A stretch of DNA of 24,802 nucleotides from Candidatus Woesearchaeota archaeon (GCA_023259315.1 JAHFQL010000006.1:1-24802), one strand, 5' to 3'; numbered from the stretch's first letter, positions 7,826 through 15,447 are shown. Notes: generated by a model from the sequence alone, not told the origin. Made by a program: numbers and translations.

Positions 7826-7860
7826 AAACCTATCGAAAATTAAAAATTTTCGGGAGGTTT
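7826..7860. terminator. Long near-perfect hairpin between reductase and aglB
   Basis: AAACCT-AT-CGAAAATT, a 3-nt AAA loop, then AATTTTCG-GG-AGGTTT. Fifteen of 16 positions pair (one G-U, one A-G mismatch). It lies 7 bases after the reductase stop. It may end that transcript or protect its 3' end; archaeal terminators usually need only T-tracts, so a regulatory or processing role is also possible. Confidence 0.5.
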
Positions 7861-7885
7861 CGAAAAACTCTTGTTTTCCGCAACC

Positions 7886-7896
7886 TTTTTAAAATA
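7886..7896 (+). promoter_or_regulatory. TATA box for aglB operon
   Basis: TTTTTAAAATA at 7886-7896 predicts transcription from about 7915. A GGTGGT Shine-Dalgarno at 7929-7934 precedes the ATG at 7943 by 8 nt. Confidence 0.5.
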
Positions 7897-7942
7897 GGCC
7901 CTTTACCTTTACACTTATCTTTTATTATGGTGGTAGTAAATT

Positions 7943-10900
7943 ATGGACTCAGAAGAAAACGACGATATATCGATTGACTTTGGCAAAATTAAGAATTTCT
8001 TTAAAAGTGATAAAGAAAAAAAGGCAGAAGAAAAACCGAATAATGGGGAAGTAAATACAGAAATCAAGGAAAAGGAGCGCGAAGACGTTAAGGAAAATGA
8101 AGAAGATATTTCTATAGATTTCAGCAAAATAAAAAATTTATTCAAGAAAGAAAAAACTGATGCGAAGCCTATTCCGCATATGGGCAAAAAAGACGATGAA
8201 GATATTTCTATAGACTGGGGCAAAGTAATTAATTTTATGAAAACTTATGGCGTTGTGTTTCTGGCCCTGATTCCGATAATTTTGGCAATATACATAAGAC
8301 TGCAGGCCGGGCTTTTGCTTTTTACTGACGACTGGGCAACTAATTCTGTTTTAAGCAACATCCAGTCTCAGGTAAGGAATAATGTCTATCAAAATTGCCC
8401 AAATTGCCCGGAGTCTACCATAAGCGCATTGGTTGACACGCAGATGCAAAAGGTTATTTCCCAAAACAAGAATCAAATTGATGCCCAAATAAAAGCTACA
8501 TCAAATTATTTCAGAAGCTTTTTCCAGGACGAAAATGGGAATGCATATACCCCAGATATAGATCCTTATTATTGGATCAGATATGCGCAAAACATAGTTG
8601 ACCATGGGCATGCCGGTGATATTTTAAAGGATGGTAAACCGTTTGATAACCGCCAGCTTGCCCCTATTGGAAGATTTGTGGCTCCTAACTTGTTTCACTC
8701 GTATGCACTTGCATATTTTTACAAGTTTTTAAGATTATTCGCAAATATTAACATAATGCGATCGAGTTTTTATCTTATCCCATTAGTCTCTGCTTTGTGC
8801 GTGTTGCTTGTATTTCTGATATGCAGAAAGATTGCTGGCAACCTTGGAGGTTTTTTTGCAGCGCTAATGATGGCTATTAACGGCGCTTTTCTTTCAAGGA
8901 GTTTGCACCCAGATGATGATGTTTGGGTTGTGTTCTTTCCATTGGTAATTACATGGCTTTTTGTGACTACTATGGACTCCAAAAAGTTACAAAAAATCTT
9001 TGCTGCAAGCGCTCTTGCTGGACTACTTACCGGCATGTATTCATTTGAATGGAATGGCTGGTGGTTCATTTTTGATTTTTTGATTGTTACAATGGGTGTA
9101 ACTTTGCTGTACATAATAGTTGTAAACTTTGATAGTATTAGAAAAAATATCAAAACCGTTTTTTCCAATATAGTGATAAGGGATATTTTGATTTTTATTG
9201 GCATTTATCTGATTTCATCTGCTATATTTGTAACACTATTTTCAAGCTGGTCTGTATTCCAGAACAGCGTGCTTGGCCCTCTAGGATTCAGCTCGATAAA
9301 AGATCCTGTGCAGGTTCTGTCCATATGGCCAAATGTGCTTACAACAGTTGCAGAGCTGAATGAAGGCTCAATCAACGGCATCATAAACTCTGTCGGCGGC
9401 CCCTTTTTGTTTTTCATAAGTCTTGCTGGAATTATACTGTCAATTTCGAGGAAAGAAGGCTTGAAAAAATTTGATTTGATTTATATAATCTCTACAATTG
9501 TATTTTATGGATTATATTTTGTTATCAAGAAGCAGTCAGAATCGCATGGCTGGGGATTCCATAATTCCCTAATGGCTTTGCTTATATGGGTTATGTTGCC
9601 GATAGTATTAAGGGTATTGGCATCATTGTATAAAAAAGATTCTTCTTATGATTTTAACTTGTCTATTTTGTTGTCTCTGTGGTTTATATCAACTATATTT
9701 GCAAGCGTCAAAGGGGTAAGATTCACTCTTTTGTTAGCTCCTGCATTTAGTGTTGCATTTGGAGTAGCTTTTGGAAAGGGCTACACTTACTTGTCAAATT
9801 TGCTTACAAAAGAATTCAAAATACACAAAATCGTAGCTGGCAGCATGATTGTAATACTATTGCTGTTGGTTTATGTGAGTCCAATCAAAGCATCATTTAA
9901 TGAGGCGAAAAGTGACATCCCCTTAGTCAATGATGCCTGGTACAATGATTTAAAGACTATCCAAAAGGGCTCTAAACCAAATGCAATCATAACCTCATGG
10001 TGGGATTTTGGACACCACTTTAAGTCTATTGCTGACAGGCCAGTGACTTTTGATGGAACTACTCAAACTTTTCCGCCTGCTCACTGGGTTGGAAAGCTTT
10101 TTATGACCAGCGATGAGCGTCAAGCAATTGGCATTCTTAAGATGCTTGATTGTGGGCAAAATAAGGCATTTGACACTCTATACCAGATCAACAATAATAC
10201 ATTTCTATCTTTGAGAATAGTTAACGAAATCATAATGCTGGATAAATATCAGGCCAAGGATAGACTTCAAAAACATGGATTATCCAAAGAGCAAACAGAT
10301 AAAATTTTGTCTTACACCCATTGCGACCCGCCAGAAGGCTTTGTGATAGCGTCCAGCGACATGGCCACAAGCAGCAGAGATATGGACGGCGGAAAATCTG
10401 GCGTGTGGGCTCATTTCGGAAGCTGGAACTTTGAAAGGGCGGATATATGGAAAAATATTAGAAGCATGCCGGCAGAGAAAGCAGTACAGTACATGGTACA
10501 GAATTTTAATTATACACAAGATAAAGCCGAACGTACATACGACGAGGTTGAATCTATAACTAGTGATAATCAGGCAAATACATGGGTGGCGCCATGGCCT
10601 GGCTTTGGTGGAGTGATGAATTGCAACAAAAACAATCAAGATTTATATTCGTGCCCAAACGGGATTCAAATAAACTTAAGCAATTATGATGTTTTTGCAA
10701 AAGGCCAAGATAATTCAATTGTCAGGCCAAAAGCTGTTGCTTTTACAACACCAGACGGTATGATTCTTAAGCAGTTCAACGGCACCACTATAGACTTTGG
10801 AATGACTGTAATCCCTCGAAGCGAAAATAATTTGGAAGTTGTCTTGTCAAGCAAAGAGCTTGCTGGAAGCATGTTTGTAAGGATGTACAAGATAAAAGGC

Positions 10901-11104
10901 CATGGCTTAAGGTATTTCAAGTTGTTTGACGAGCAGCATGGATTGACAGGAACTAATATTTTTACGTACAAGGCTGACTGGGAAGGGAAGAATATTACAA
11001 TTGTAGGGGATTTCGTAAATAAGCCTAAAGCAAACGAAACTGTAAGTTTGGCTTCAGAAAATACAATAGATAATTCAGGCACAAATAATTCTTTATTCAA
11101 ATGA
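7943..11104 (+). CDS. aglB: Oligosaccharyltransferase AglB (STT3 family)
   Basis: 1,053 residues. It transfers a lipid-linked glycan to Asn in N-X-S/T on the outer face of the membrane. A first-loop acidic motif is seen at D205-I-D207 (TPDIDPYYW), an acidic cluster HPDDDVW at about 322-328, a TIXE-like motif TVAE at 468-471, and the catalytic-signature WWDFG at 686-690 (usual form WWDYG). About a dozen hydrophobic helices precede a large soluble C-terminal domain. Unusual is a cytoplasmic, highly charged N-terminal extension of about 100 residues carrying three copies of a DISID(F/W)xK(I/V)xN(F/L)(F/M)K motif at 8-21, 55-68 and 87-100, the last leading into the first membrane helix. The stop overlaps the next ATG (ATGA), so it is translationally coupled to the GT2 gene. 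Start supported by GGTGGT at 7929-7934. Confidence 0.95.
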   Translation: MDSEENDDISIDFGKIKNFFKSDKEKKAEEKPNNGEVNTEIKEKEREDVKENEEDISIDFSKIKNLFKKEKTDAKPIPHMGKKDDEDISIDWGKVINFMKTYGVVFLALIPIILAIYIRLQAGLLLFTDDWATNSVLSNIQSQVRNNVYQNCPNCPESTISALVDTQMQKVISQNKNQIDAQIKATSNYFRSFFQDENGNAYTPDIDPYYWIRYAQNIVDHGHAGDILKDGKPFDNRQLAPIGRFVAPNLFHSYALAYFYKFLRLFANINIMRSSFYLIPLVSALCVLLVFLICRKIAGNLGGFFAALMMAINGAFLSRSLHPDDDVWVVFFPLVITWLFVTTMDSKKLQKIFAASALAGLLTGMYSFEWNGWWFIFDFLIVTMGVTLLYIIVVNFDSIRKNIKTVFSNIVIRDILIFIGIYLISSAIFVTLFSSWSVFQNSVLGPLGFSSIKDPVQVLSIWPNVLTTVAELNEGSINGIINSVGGPFLFFISLAGIILSISRKEGLKKFDLIYIISTIVFYGLYFVIKKQSESHGWGFHNSLMALLIWVMLPIVLRVLASLYKKDSSYDFNLSILLSLWFISTIFASVKGVRFTLLLAPAFSVAFGVAFGKGYTYLSNLLTKEFKIHKIVAGSMIVILLLLVYVSPIKASFNEAKSDIPLVNDAWYNDLKTIQKGSKPNAIITSWWDFGHHFKSIADRPVTFDGTTQTFPPAHWVGKLFMTSDERQAIGILKMLDCGQNKAFDTLYQINNNTFLSLRIVNEIIMLDKYQAKDRLQKHGLSKEQTDKILSYTHCDPPEGFVIASSDMATSSRDMDGGKSGVWAHFGSWNFERADIWKNIRSMPAEKAVQYMVQNFNYTQDKAERTYDEVESITSDNQANTWVAPWPGFGGVMNCNKNNQDLYSCPNGIQINLSNYDVFAKGQDNSIVRPKAVAFTTPDGMILKQFNGTTIDFGMTVIPRSENNLEVVLSSKELAGSMFVRMYKIKGHGLRYFKLFDEQHGLTGTNIFTYKADWEGKNITIVGDFVNKPKANETVSLASENTIDNSGTNNSLFK

Positions 11105-11769
11105 AAAACATCTGGGCTGTAATTCCAGCTTACAACGAGGAAAAGAACATCACTAGAGTTATCCGGAATACGAAGAAATATGTTGATGCGGTAGTTGTTG
11201 TGGACGACGGAAGCAAGGATATCACAAGCAAAGCGGCAGAAAAAGCCGGAGCTGTTGTTTTAAGGCATGTTGTAAATCTTGGCAAGGGCGCTGCTCTCAA
11301 GACGGGCTGTGATTATGCAATAAAAAATGCAGATTTAATTATAGTGCTTGACGCAGATGCGCAGCACAAGCCAGAAGACATACCAAGGTTTGTTGAAAAA
11401 TTAAGGAAATATGATATTGTGTTCAGCTACAGGAAATCCAGCAAGCAAATGCCGTTTGTCTTGAGGTTTGGAAACAATATCATATCAAAATTTGTTTACT
11501 TACTTTATAATGTAGATTTGAATGACACCCAGTCCGGGTTCCGGGCTTTCTCAAGGGAAGCCTACAAGAAAATAAGATGGAGTTCAACTGATTACTCGAT
11601 GGAATCAGAGATGATTGCAAGAACAGGAAAGCAAAGGTTAAAATATGTCCAGGTTCCTATACAGACAATATACTCTGACAAGTACAAAGGGACAACTGTT
11701 TTAGATGGGATGAAGATTGTGCTTAACATGGTTTGGTGGAGATTGCTAAACGGCTACAACAGGGATTAG
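11101..11769 (+). CDS. GT2 glycosyltransferase, dolichol-phosphate sugar synthase-like
   Basis: 222 residues with a single GT-A fold: IPAYNEEKNI at 8-17, VVDDGS with D35-D36, GKGAALKTG around 61-69, the metal-binding DAD at 84-86 and DTQSGFRAF in the acceptor region. This matches DPM1-like enzymes that charge dolichol phosphate with mannose or glucose from a nucleotide sugar on the cytoplasmic face. There is no C-terminal membrane domain, so membrane association may depend on a partner; the DUF2304 protein encoded 1 nt downstream is a natural candidate. The ATG overlaps the aglB stop by 4 nt. Role: delivers activated sugar to the AglB pathway, inferred from context. The donor sugar is unknown. 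Confidence 0.88.
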   Translation: MKNIWAVIPAYNEEKNITRVIRNTKKYVDAVVVVDDGSKDITSKAAEKAGAVVLRHVVNLGKGAALKTGCDYAIKNADLIIVLDADAQHKPEDIPRFVEKLRKYDIVFSYRKSSKQMPFVLRFGNNIISKFVYLLYNVDLNDTQSGFRAFSREAYKKIRWSSTDYSMESEMIARTGKQRLKYVQVPIQTIYSDKYKGTTVLDGMKIVLNMVWWRLLNGYNRD

Positions 11770-11770
11770 A

Positions 11771-12100
11771 ATGGTTTTGGGAATACAGATCGCAGGAATT
11801 TTATTCGGGTTGTTCATGCTATACTATTCTTTCATAAATTACAAGAAAAAAGAGTTCACATCAAAGGAATTCACTTTTTGGGCTGTTGTTTGGGTTTTGT
11901 TTATGGTTGTTGCGCTGTTTCCCTCGATACTTGATCCAATAGTTAAGTACTTTGGCTTCTTCAGGGCACTTGACGTATTGATAGTTTCCGGTTTTATATT
12001 TTTGATAGCTGCAATATTTTACATGTATACTTTGACAAGAAAAACGCAGAAGCAGGTTGAAACTATTGTAAGGTCAATAGCGATAAAGAAGAAAAAGTGA
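11771..12100 (+). CDS. DUF2304 family membrane protein
   Basis: 109 residues with three hydrophobic helices (about 5-22, 35-53, 66-88) and a basic C-terminal tail ending in a Lys run. The pattern, with a KEFTSKEFTFW segment between helices 1 and 2, is that of DUF2304 (PF10066), small membrane proteins that usually follow a GT2 gene, as here (1 nt gap). Such proteins probably anchor or assist the glycosyltransferase; this is an inference from gene pairing. No catalytic motif seen. Confidence 0.82.
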   Translation: MVLGIQIAGILFGLFMLYYSFINYKKKEFTSKEFTFWAVVWVLFMVVALFPSILDPIVKYFGFFRALDVLIVSGFIFLIAAIFYMYTLTRKTQKQVETIVRSIAIKKKK

Positions 12101-12101
12101 G

Positions 12102-12118
12102 TATATAAATTTAAATAT
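12102..12118 (+). promoter_or_regulatory. TATA region for GT9 gene
   Basis: TATATAAATTTAAATAT spans two overlapping TATA-like boxes. The TTTAAATAT part, centred near 12114, predicts transcription from about 12139, at the ATG at 12140, consistent with a leaderless transcript separate from the aglB operon. Confidence 0.55.
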
Positions 12119-12139
12119 GCTGTATTTTTACTATTAGAT

Positions 12140-13276
12140 ATGGTAATTTTGGTAAAATTCATTGACAAACATTTGGGTAATATTATTTGTAATTTTTTAG
12201 GCTTGTTTAAGAGAAGTAATTTAAAAGAAACAAATGTAAACAGAATTCTTGTTGTGCAATTGTGGGGTATTGGTGAAACAATATTAATATTGCCTTCGAT
12301 AGAAGCCCTAAGAAAGAAATTCCCAAATGCAGCAATAGATGTTTTGGCCACATCAAGGAACAAGGACGTTTTCTTTGAGAACAGGGACATAAGCAACTTG
12401 ATCAAAATCAGGCTTAATCCATTCTCAATTCTCAGTTTTATTTTCAAAAATCTCAAGAAATATGGTTTGGTTGTGGACATGGAGGAATATCTAAACATAT
12501 CTGCCGTATTGTCTTTTTTTGCCGGCAAAAAAGTTGTTGGCTTTTCCCATGGGACAAGAGCAAAACTTTATGATAAGAAAATTGCTTACAATGACAAGCA
12601 ACATGCATCCCAAACATTCTTGGATTTGGTAAGAGCTTTGGGCATCCTGTATGATTATAGTAAACTGCCACCATTGAAATATTCAAAAGACGACAAAAAC
12701 AAAGTTGACAGATTCCTGAAAGATAATAAAATAAAAAATAATGAGTTTCTTGTTTGCGTTGCGCCAGGAGCAGCAGAATCAGCAAAAGCAAGAATGTGGC
12801 CTTTTGACAGGTACGCAGAGCTTTGCGACGAGATTGTTGCAAAGCACAGGGCAAAAATAATTTTTACAGGCATACGCGAAGAGCATGATCTGATTGTTTC
12901 CATACAAAACAAAATGGAGCACAAGGACAAGACAACTAATGCGGCAGGAGAAATCAATCTTAATCAATTATTTTATCTAATAACAAAATGCAAATTATTC
13001 ATTGGAAATGACTCTGGGCCAATGCACATCGCAGCAGCCCAGGGAATAAAGACTCTCGGCTTGTTCGGGCCTAATCTGCCTGTGAGATTTGGGCCTTATG
13101 GAAAAAACGGAATTGGGCTGTATAAGGGATATAACTGCCAATATTCGCCATGCATTAACGTACACAAAGGTCAGATTCCTGATTGCTTATATCCTAAGAA
13201 TTCAAATGACTATCAGAAATGCATGAAAAATATCAGCATAGATGATGTTTTGAAAGAAGTGGAGAAGTTGGTTTAA
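12140..13276 (+). CDS. GT9 family glycosyltransferase (ADP-heptose:heptosyltransferase-like)
   Basis: 378 residues with the two-Rossmann GT-B layout of GT9. The N-terminal phrase VVQLWGIGETILILPSIEAL (about 35-54) is the family's opening GxGD-like motif, here with E for D. The C-terminal half has VCVAPGA, RMWPFDRYAEL and the donor-binding IGNDSGPMHIAAAQG at about 288-302, followed by LFGPNLPVRFGP. GT9 enzymes transfer heptose from ADP-heptose in bacterial LPS core synthesis; the heptose-nucleotide genes 2 kb downstream make a heptose donor plausible. A Cys-containing tail (CQYSPCINVHKG, PDC, CMKNIS) is common in this subgroup. Probably cytoplasmic and membrane-associated. Donor and acceptor are inferred. 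Confidence 0.85.
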   Translation: MVILVKFIDKHLGNIICNFLGLFKRSNLKETNVNRILVVQLWGIGETILILPSIEALRKKFPNAAIDVLATSRNKDVFFENRDISNLIKIRLNPFSILSFIFKNLKKYGLVVDMEEYLNISAVLSFFAGKKVVGFSHGTRAKLYDKKIAYNDKQHASQTFLDLVRALGILYDYSKLPPLKYSKDDKNKVDRFLKDNKIKNNEFLVCVAPGAAESAKARMWPFDRYAELCDEIVAKHRAKIIFTGIREEHDLIVSIQNKMEHKDKTTNAAGEINLNQLFYLITKCKLFIGNDSGPMHIAAAQGIKTLGLFGPNLPVRFGPYGKNGIGLYKGYNCQYSPCINVHKGQIPDCLYPKNSNDYQKCMKNISIDDVLKEVEKLV

Positions 13277-13372
13277 AAAATTATATAGATTATGTGAATG
13301 TTCAAAGAAAAGAAAGGGGTTCAATTGTAAATAAAATGGTGGCTATTAGACGGACTTTTTATTAGAAGAAAG

Positions 13373-13381
13373 TTTAAATAG
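13373..13381 (+). promoter_or_regulatory. TATA box for lipoprotein-like gene, leaderless
   Basis: TTTAAATAG centred at 13377 lies 26 nt before the ATG at 13403, the textbook distance for transcription starting at the start codon. No Shine-Dalgarno is seen. Confidence 0.65.
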
Positions 13382-13402
13382 ATTGAGTACAGAACATTTA
13401 GC

Positions 13403-14344
13403 ATGAGAAAAATACTAATTTTTTTGATAGTTTTTTCTATTTTTTTGATTAGTTGTAAACCTACACAACAAAAAACCGATAAGGAAAGTGGTAGTAATAT
13501 TTTAGTGGTAGAAAACAAAACAACTAGCACTGCAAAATACGCTGAACAGCTAAAATCTTGTGAAAATTCACAAAATAAAACCCAATGCTATACTTTCGTT
13601 GCAACAAAATCAAAAGATACAGGTATATGTGATTTGCTGGACACTAGTGGTAGATTTTATTGTTACATTCTTGTCGCTATGGAGTCAAATGACATTGGTG
13701 TATGTAATAGGTTATCTGATAAATATTATTGTTATGCTACAATGGCTTGGAAATCAAAAAACCCGAATATTTGTGATAGTTTAGATACAAACAATAAAAA
13801 CAGATGTCATGAGCTATATGAAGGATTCCTAAAAGAAGAAAATGAGATAAATAAATTATCTGAGCCAAAAATATCACAATCCGGAGAATCAAATTATCTC
13901 ATTTATGAAAATCGTGGCGTAAAAATAAAATACCCTTCAAACTGGGAAATAGAAGAATTGGCTTTTGGCTCCCAACAAGGTGCAAAATTTTGGTCTCATC
14001 AGCAAAGTGTTTCTGATACATTTTCTGAAAACTTGTTAGTTGTAGTTAATCCTCTTCAGCAATCAATGACTTTAAAGGAGTTTACAGAGCAAAACATTGA
14101 ACAAATTAAAAAAATAATCCCAAATATGAACATATTAAGTTCATCTGACACCACACTTAACAACAATCAAGCTCATAAGTTAGTTTTAACGTATAGTGTC
14201 AATCAGCAAAATCTTAAATCCCTTCAAATATGGACACTTAAGGACAACAAATCTTATGTTGTAACTTACGTAGCTGAAGTCGGAGAATATAACACTTTCT
14301 TAGAAACAGCTCAGGAAATGATTAACTCCTTTGAGATTGTTTAA
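13403..14344 (+). CDS. Lipoprotein-like protein with Cys repeats and PsbP-like domain
   Basis: 313 residues. A hydrophobic signal (1-17) ends in a lipobox-like LIS-C18. A Cys-rich repeat region follows, with Cys at 53, 62, 76, 87, 101, 110, 124 and 135. Equivalent Cys recur every 23-25 residues in the pattern CY-x2-vA-xk-(S)-(x)D-x-(g)-(i/v)C-x-x-L. Such repeats are common in DPANN secreted proteins and probably form disulfide-pinned helical hairpins. The C-terminal part (about 165-313) begins GVKIKYPSNWE and ends with a MINSF-type phrase, the pattern of PsbP-like/DUF1795 domains. Function is unknown; an extracellular binding role is likely. It interrupts the glycosylation genes with its own promoter. 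Lipid attachment in archaea is uncertain. Confidence 0.7.
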   Translation: MRKILIFLIVFSIFLISCKPTQQKTDKESGSNILVVENKTTSTAKYAEQLKSCENSQNKTQCYTFVATKSKDTGICDLLDTSGRFYCYILVAMESNDIGVCNRLSDKYYCYATMAWKSKNPNICDSLDTNNKNRCHELYEGFLKEENEINKLSEPKISQSGESNYLIYENRGVKIKYPSNWEIEELAFGSQQGAKFWSHQQSVSDTFSENLLVVVNPLQQSMTLKEFTEQNIEQIKKIIPNMNILSSSDTTLNNNQAHKLVLTYSVNQQNLKSLQIWTLKDNKSYVVTYVAEVGEYNTFLETAQEMINSFEIV

Positions 14345-14353
14345 TTCAGCCAA

Positions 14354-14385
14354 TGGGCGGTGGATGGGAACGGTAGGGCTGGAGG
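14354..14385 (+). other. G-rich tract in AT-rich intergenic region
   Basis: Three GGG and several GG runs occur in 32 nt just after the lipoprotein-like gene, in strong contrast to the surrounding DNA. It could form a two-layer G-quadruplex in the mRNA 3' end. It is followed directly by a T-rich stretch, so a 3'-end or termination role is possible. The remainder of 14345-14569 is A/T-rich with two weak inverted repeats and no gene seen. Confidence 0.4.
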
Positions 14386-14386
14386 A

Positions 14387-14436
14387 TTGATTTTGTTTTT
14401 TTAGTCGTTAATTGTGAAATTTAACAAAAAAATCAA
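14387..14436. terminator. A/T-rich inverted repeat, possible terminator of lipoprotein-like gene
   Basis: TTGATTTT at 14387-14394 pairs with AAAATCAA at 14429-14436, and the left arm runs into a T-rich stretch. It is located 43 nt after the stop at 14344. The T-rich tract alone would suit an archaeal terminator. Confidence 0.4.
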
Positions 14437-14522
14437 CTTTTGGAAGTAAAGCCTACTGCCAGCACAAAAACAATGTGTCAATCATTCGTGAAAACGAAAG
14501 TACTGTATATATCGGGCTAAAC

Positions 14523-14555
14523 AAAGTTCGTATAAATAATCATAAAAAGAACTTT
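14523..14555. terminator. Inverted repeat downstream of RHH-nucleotidyltransferase gene
   Basis: AAAGTTC (14523-14529) and GAACTTT (14549-14555) flank a 19-nt A/T-rich loop, 14 nt beyond the minus-strand stop at 14570. On the minus strand the loop begins with a TTTTTA stretch. It is a candidate terminator for the minus-strand gene. Confidence 0.35.
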
Positions 14556-14569
14556 ACCAAATAAAATAT

Positions 14570-15322
14570 TCAATCTCCAAAATGCAAATATTCCCCATAA
14601 GTAAAAAACCCGACCAATTGCTTTAACCCTGCCAGTCTCGGGAATAAATCTTTTTCTAAAGATACATCGTCCTCGAATAATTCAAAAATCTCCGGCTTGA
14701 AAATATAAATTCCTGCATTGACGATATTTGTGGAGTAATGCTTTGGTTTTTCCTGAAAGTCAATAATAAGGTCGCCATCTAGAATTGCTGTTCCATATTG
14801 TGATGTTTTTTCTCTTGTCATCAGCCCCATTATTGCCAATTTCTCTGATTCCAAATGTTTCTTAATCATTTTCAATAAATCAAAATTGTTGTAAGTATCA
14901 CCAGACATCACTACAAAATTGTTGTTGATTTTGTATTTTACTGCTTTCAGGGCTTCTGCATTTCCCTTAGCCCGTTTTTCAACAATTTCAACTTTTATTT
15001 TGGAATTTGATATTTCGTCAAGCAATTGATTTATGTTTTTAGTGTGCTGCGTTACAATGTATAAAGTGTTAATTCCATAATTTGCAAAAAATGCTATTTG
15101 TTGTTTTATCAGTGAAGTCCCTTTGACTTCTTTCAGAACATTTTTCTGATGCTCTCCTTTCAATAGCAAAACAGCAACATTAATGTATTGCTCTTGAAGT
15201 CCTTTTTTTAGAAAGAATCCTACTGCCTGTGATCTGCTCCTTATCACGGAGCCATCCACTTTTGAATCGACCAGTTTCAACAATGAGTTATCAACTGATA
15301 TCGCAATTTTAGATTTGATCAT
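14570..15322 (-). CDS. Ribbon-helix-helix domain fused to degenerate sugar nucleotidyltransferase
   Basis: 250 residues. Residues 3-44 look like a CopG/Arc-type ribbon-helix-helix domain: a beta strand KSKIAISV, a first helix around DNSLLKLVDSKV, a turn, and a second helix starting RSRSQAVGFFLKKGL. From about 48 the protein follows the NTP_transferase fold of nucleotide-sugar pyrophosphorylases: AFFANYGINTLYIV, SGDTYNN with metal-type D142, EKP at 191-193, NAGIYIF at 202-208. The N-terminal GxGTRLxPLT-like loop is missing; only LLLKGEHQKNVLKEVKG stands there, and the C-terminal metal Asp motif (DIGT) is replaced by LHFGD at the very end. It may therefore bind a nucleotide sugar without catalysis. 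Divergent from the heptose operon, with a palindrome between. Likely a ligand-sensing, autoregulated repressor; an active enzyme of altered type is the alternative. Confidence 0.75.
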   Translation of the reverse strand: MIKSKIAISVDNSLLKLVDSKVDGSVIRSRSQAVGFFLKKGLQEQYINVAVLLLKGEHQKNVLKEVKGTSLIKQQIAFFANYGINTLYIVTQHTKNINQLLDEISNSKIKVEIVEKRAKGNAEALKAVKYKINNNFVVMSGDTYNNFDLLKMIKKHLESEKLAIMGLMTREKTSQYGTAILDGDLIIDFQEKPKHYSTNIVNAGIYIFKPEIFELFEDDVSLEKDLFPRLAGLKQLVGFFTYGEYLHFGD

Positions 15323-15332
15323 TTTAATTAAA

Positions 15333-15339
15333 GTATGAA
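15333..15339. promoter_or_regulatory. GTATGAA half site at the fusion gene's transcription start
   Basis: GTATGAA repeats the arm of the palindrome at 15418-15434. It lies between the minus-strand TATA box (15360-15368) and the ATG at 15322, at the predicted transcription start (about 15339). This is where an autorepressor would bind. Confidence 0.4.
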
Positions 15340-15359
15340 AAAGTAGTAAGAAGTATTAC

Positions 15360-15368
15360 TTTATATAG
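15360..15368 (-). promoter_or_regulatory. TATA box for RHH-nucleotidyltransferase gene
   Basis: Minus strand CTATATAAA, predicted start of transcription about 15339, giving a leader of about 17 nt. A small palindrome AAGTATTACTT at 15351-15361 abuts it. Confidence 0.55.
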
Positions 15369-15404
15369 TTTTATATTCTAGAGTATACAATTCAAAAGCG
15401 AAAG

Positions 15405-15415
15405 CTTTATAAATA
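15405..15415 (+). promoter_or_regulatory. TATA box for heptose operon
   Basis: CTTTATAAATA predicts transcription from about 15435. The palindrome at 15418-15434 fills the space between this box and the start. GGTG at 15439-15442 is the ribosome-binding site of the cupin gene (ATG 15448). Confidence 0.65.
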
Positions 15416-15417
15416 AG

Positions 15418-15434
15418 GTATGAAATATTCATAC
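15418..15434. promoter_or_regulatory. Perfect palindrome GTATGAA-N3-TTCATAC, candidate operator
   Basis: Two perfect 7-bp arms with a 3-nt ATA spacer, placed between the TATA box and expected start of the heptose operon. A bound protein would block polymerase. Dimeric ribbon-helix-helix proteins bind short symmetric sites of this kind, and such a protein is encoded divergently next door. Confidence 0.6.
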
Positions 15435-15447
15435 TAAAGGTGTAGTA

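Noticed and set aside
14345..14569. Small protein gene starting at the ATG in the G-rich tract (14353)
   Set aside because: It reaches a stop after seven codons.
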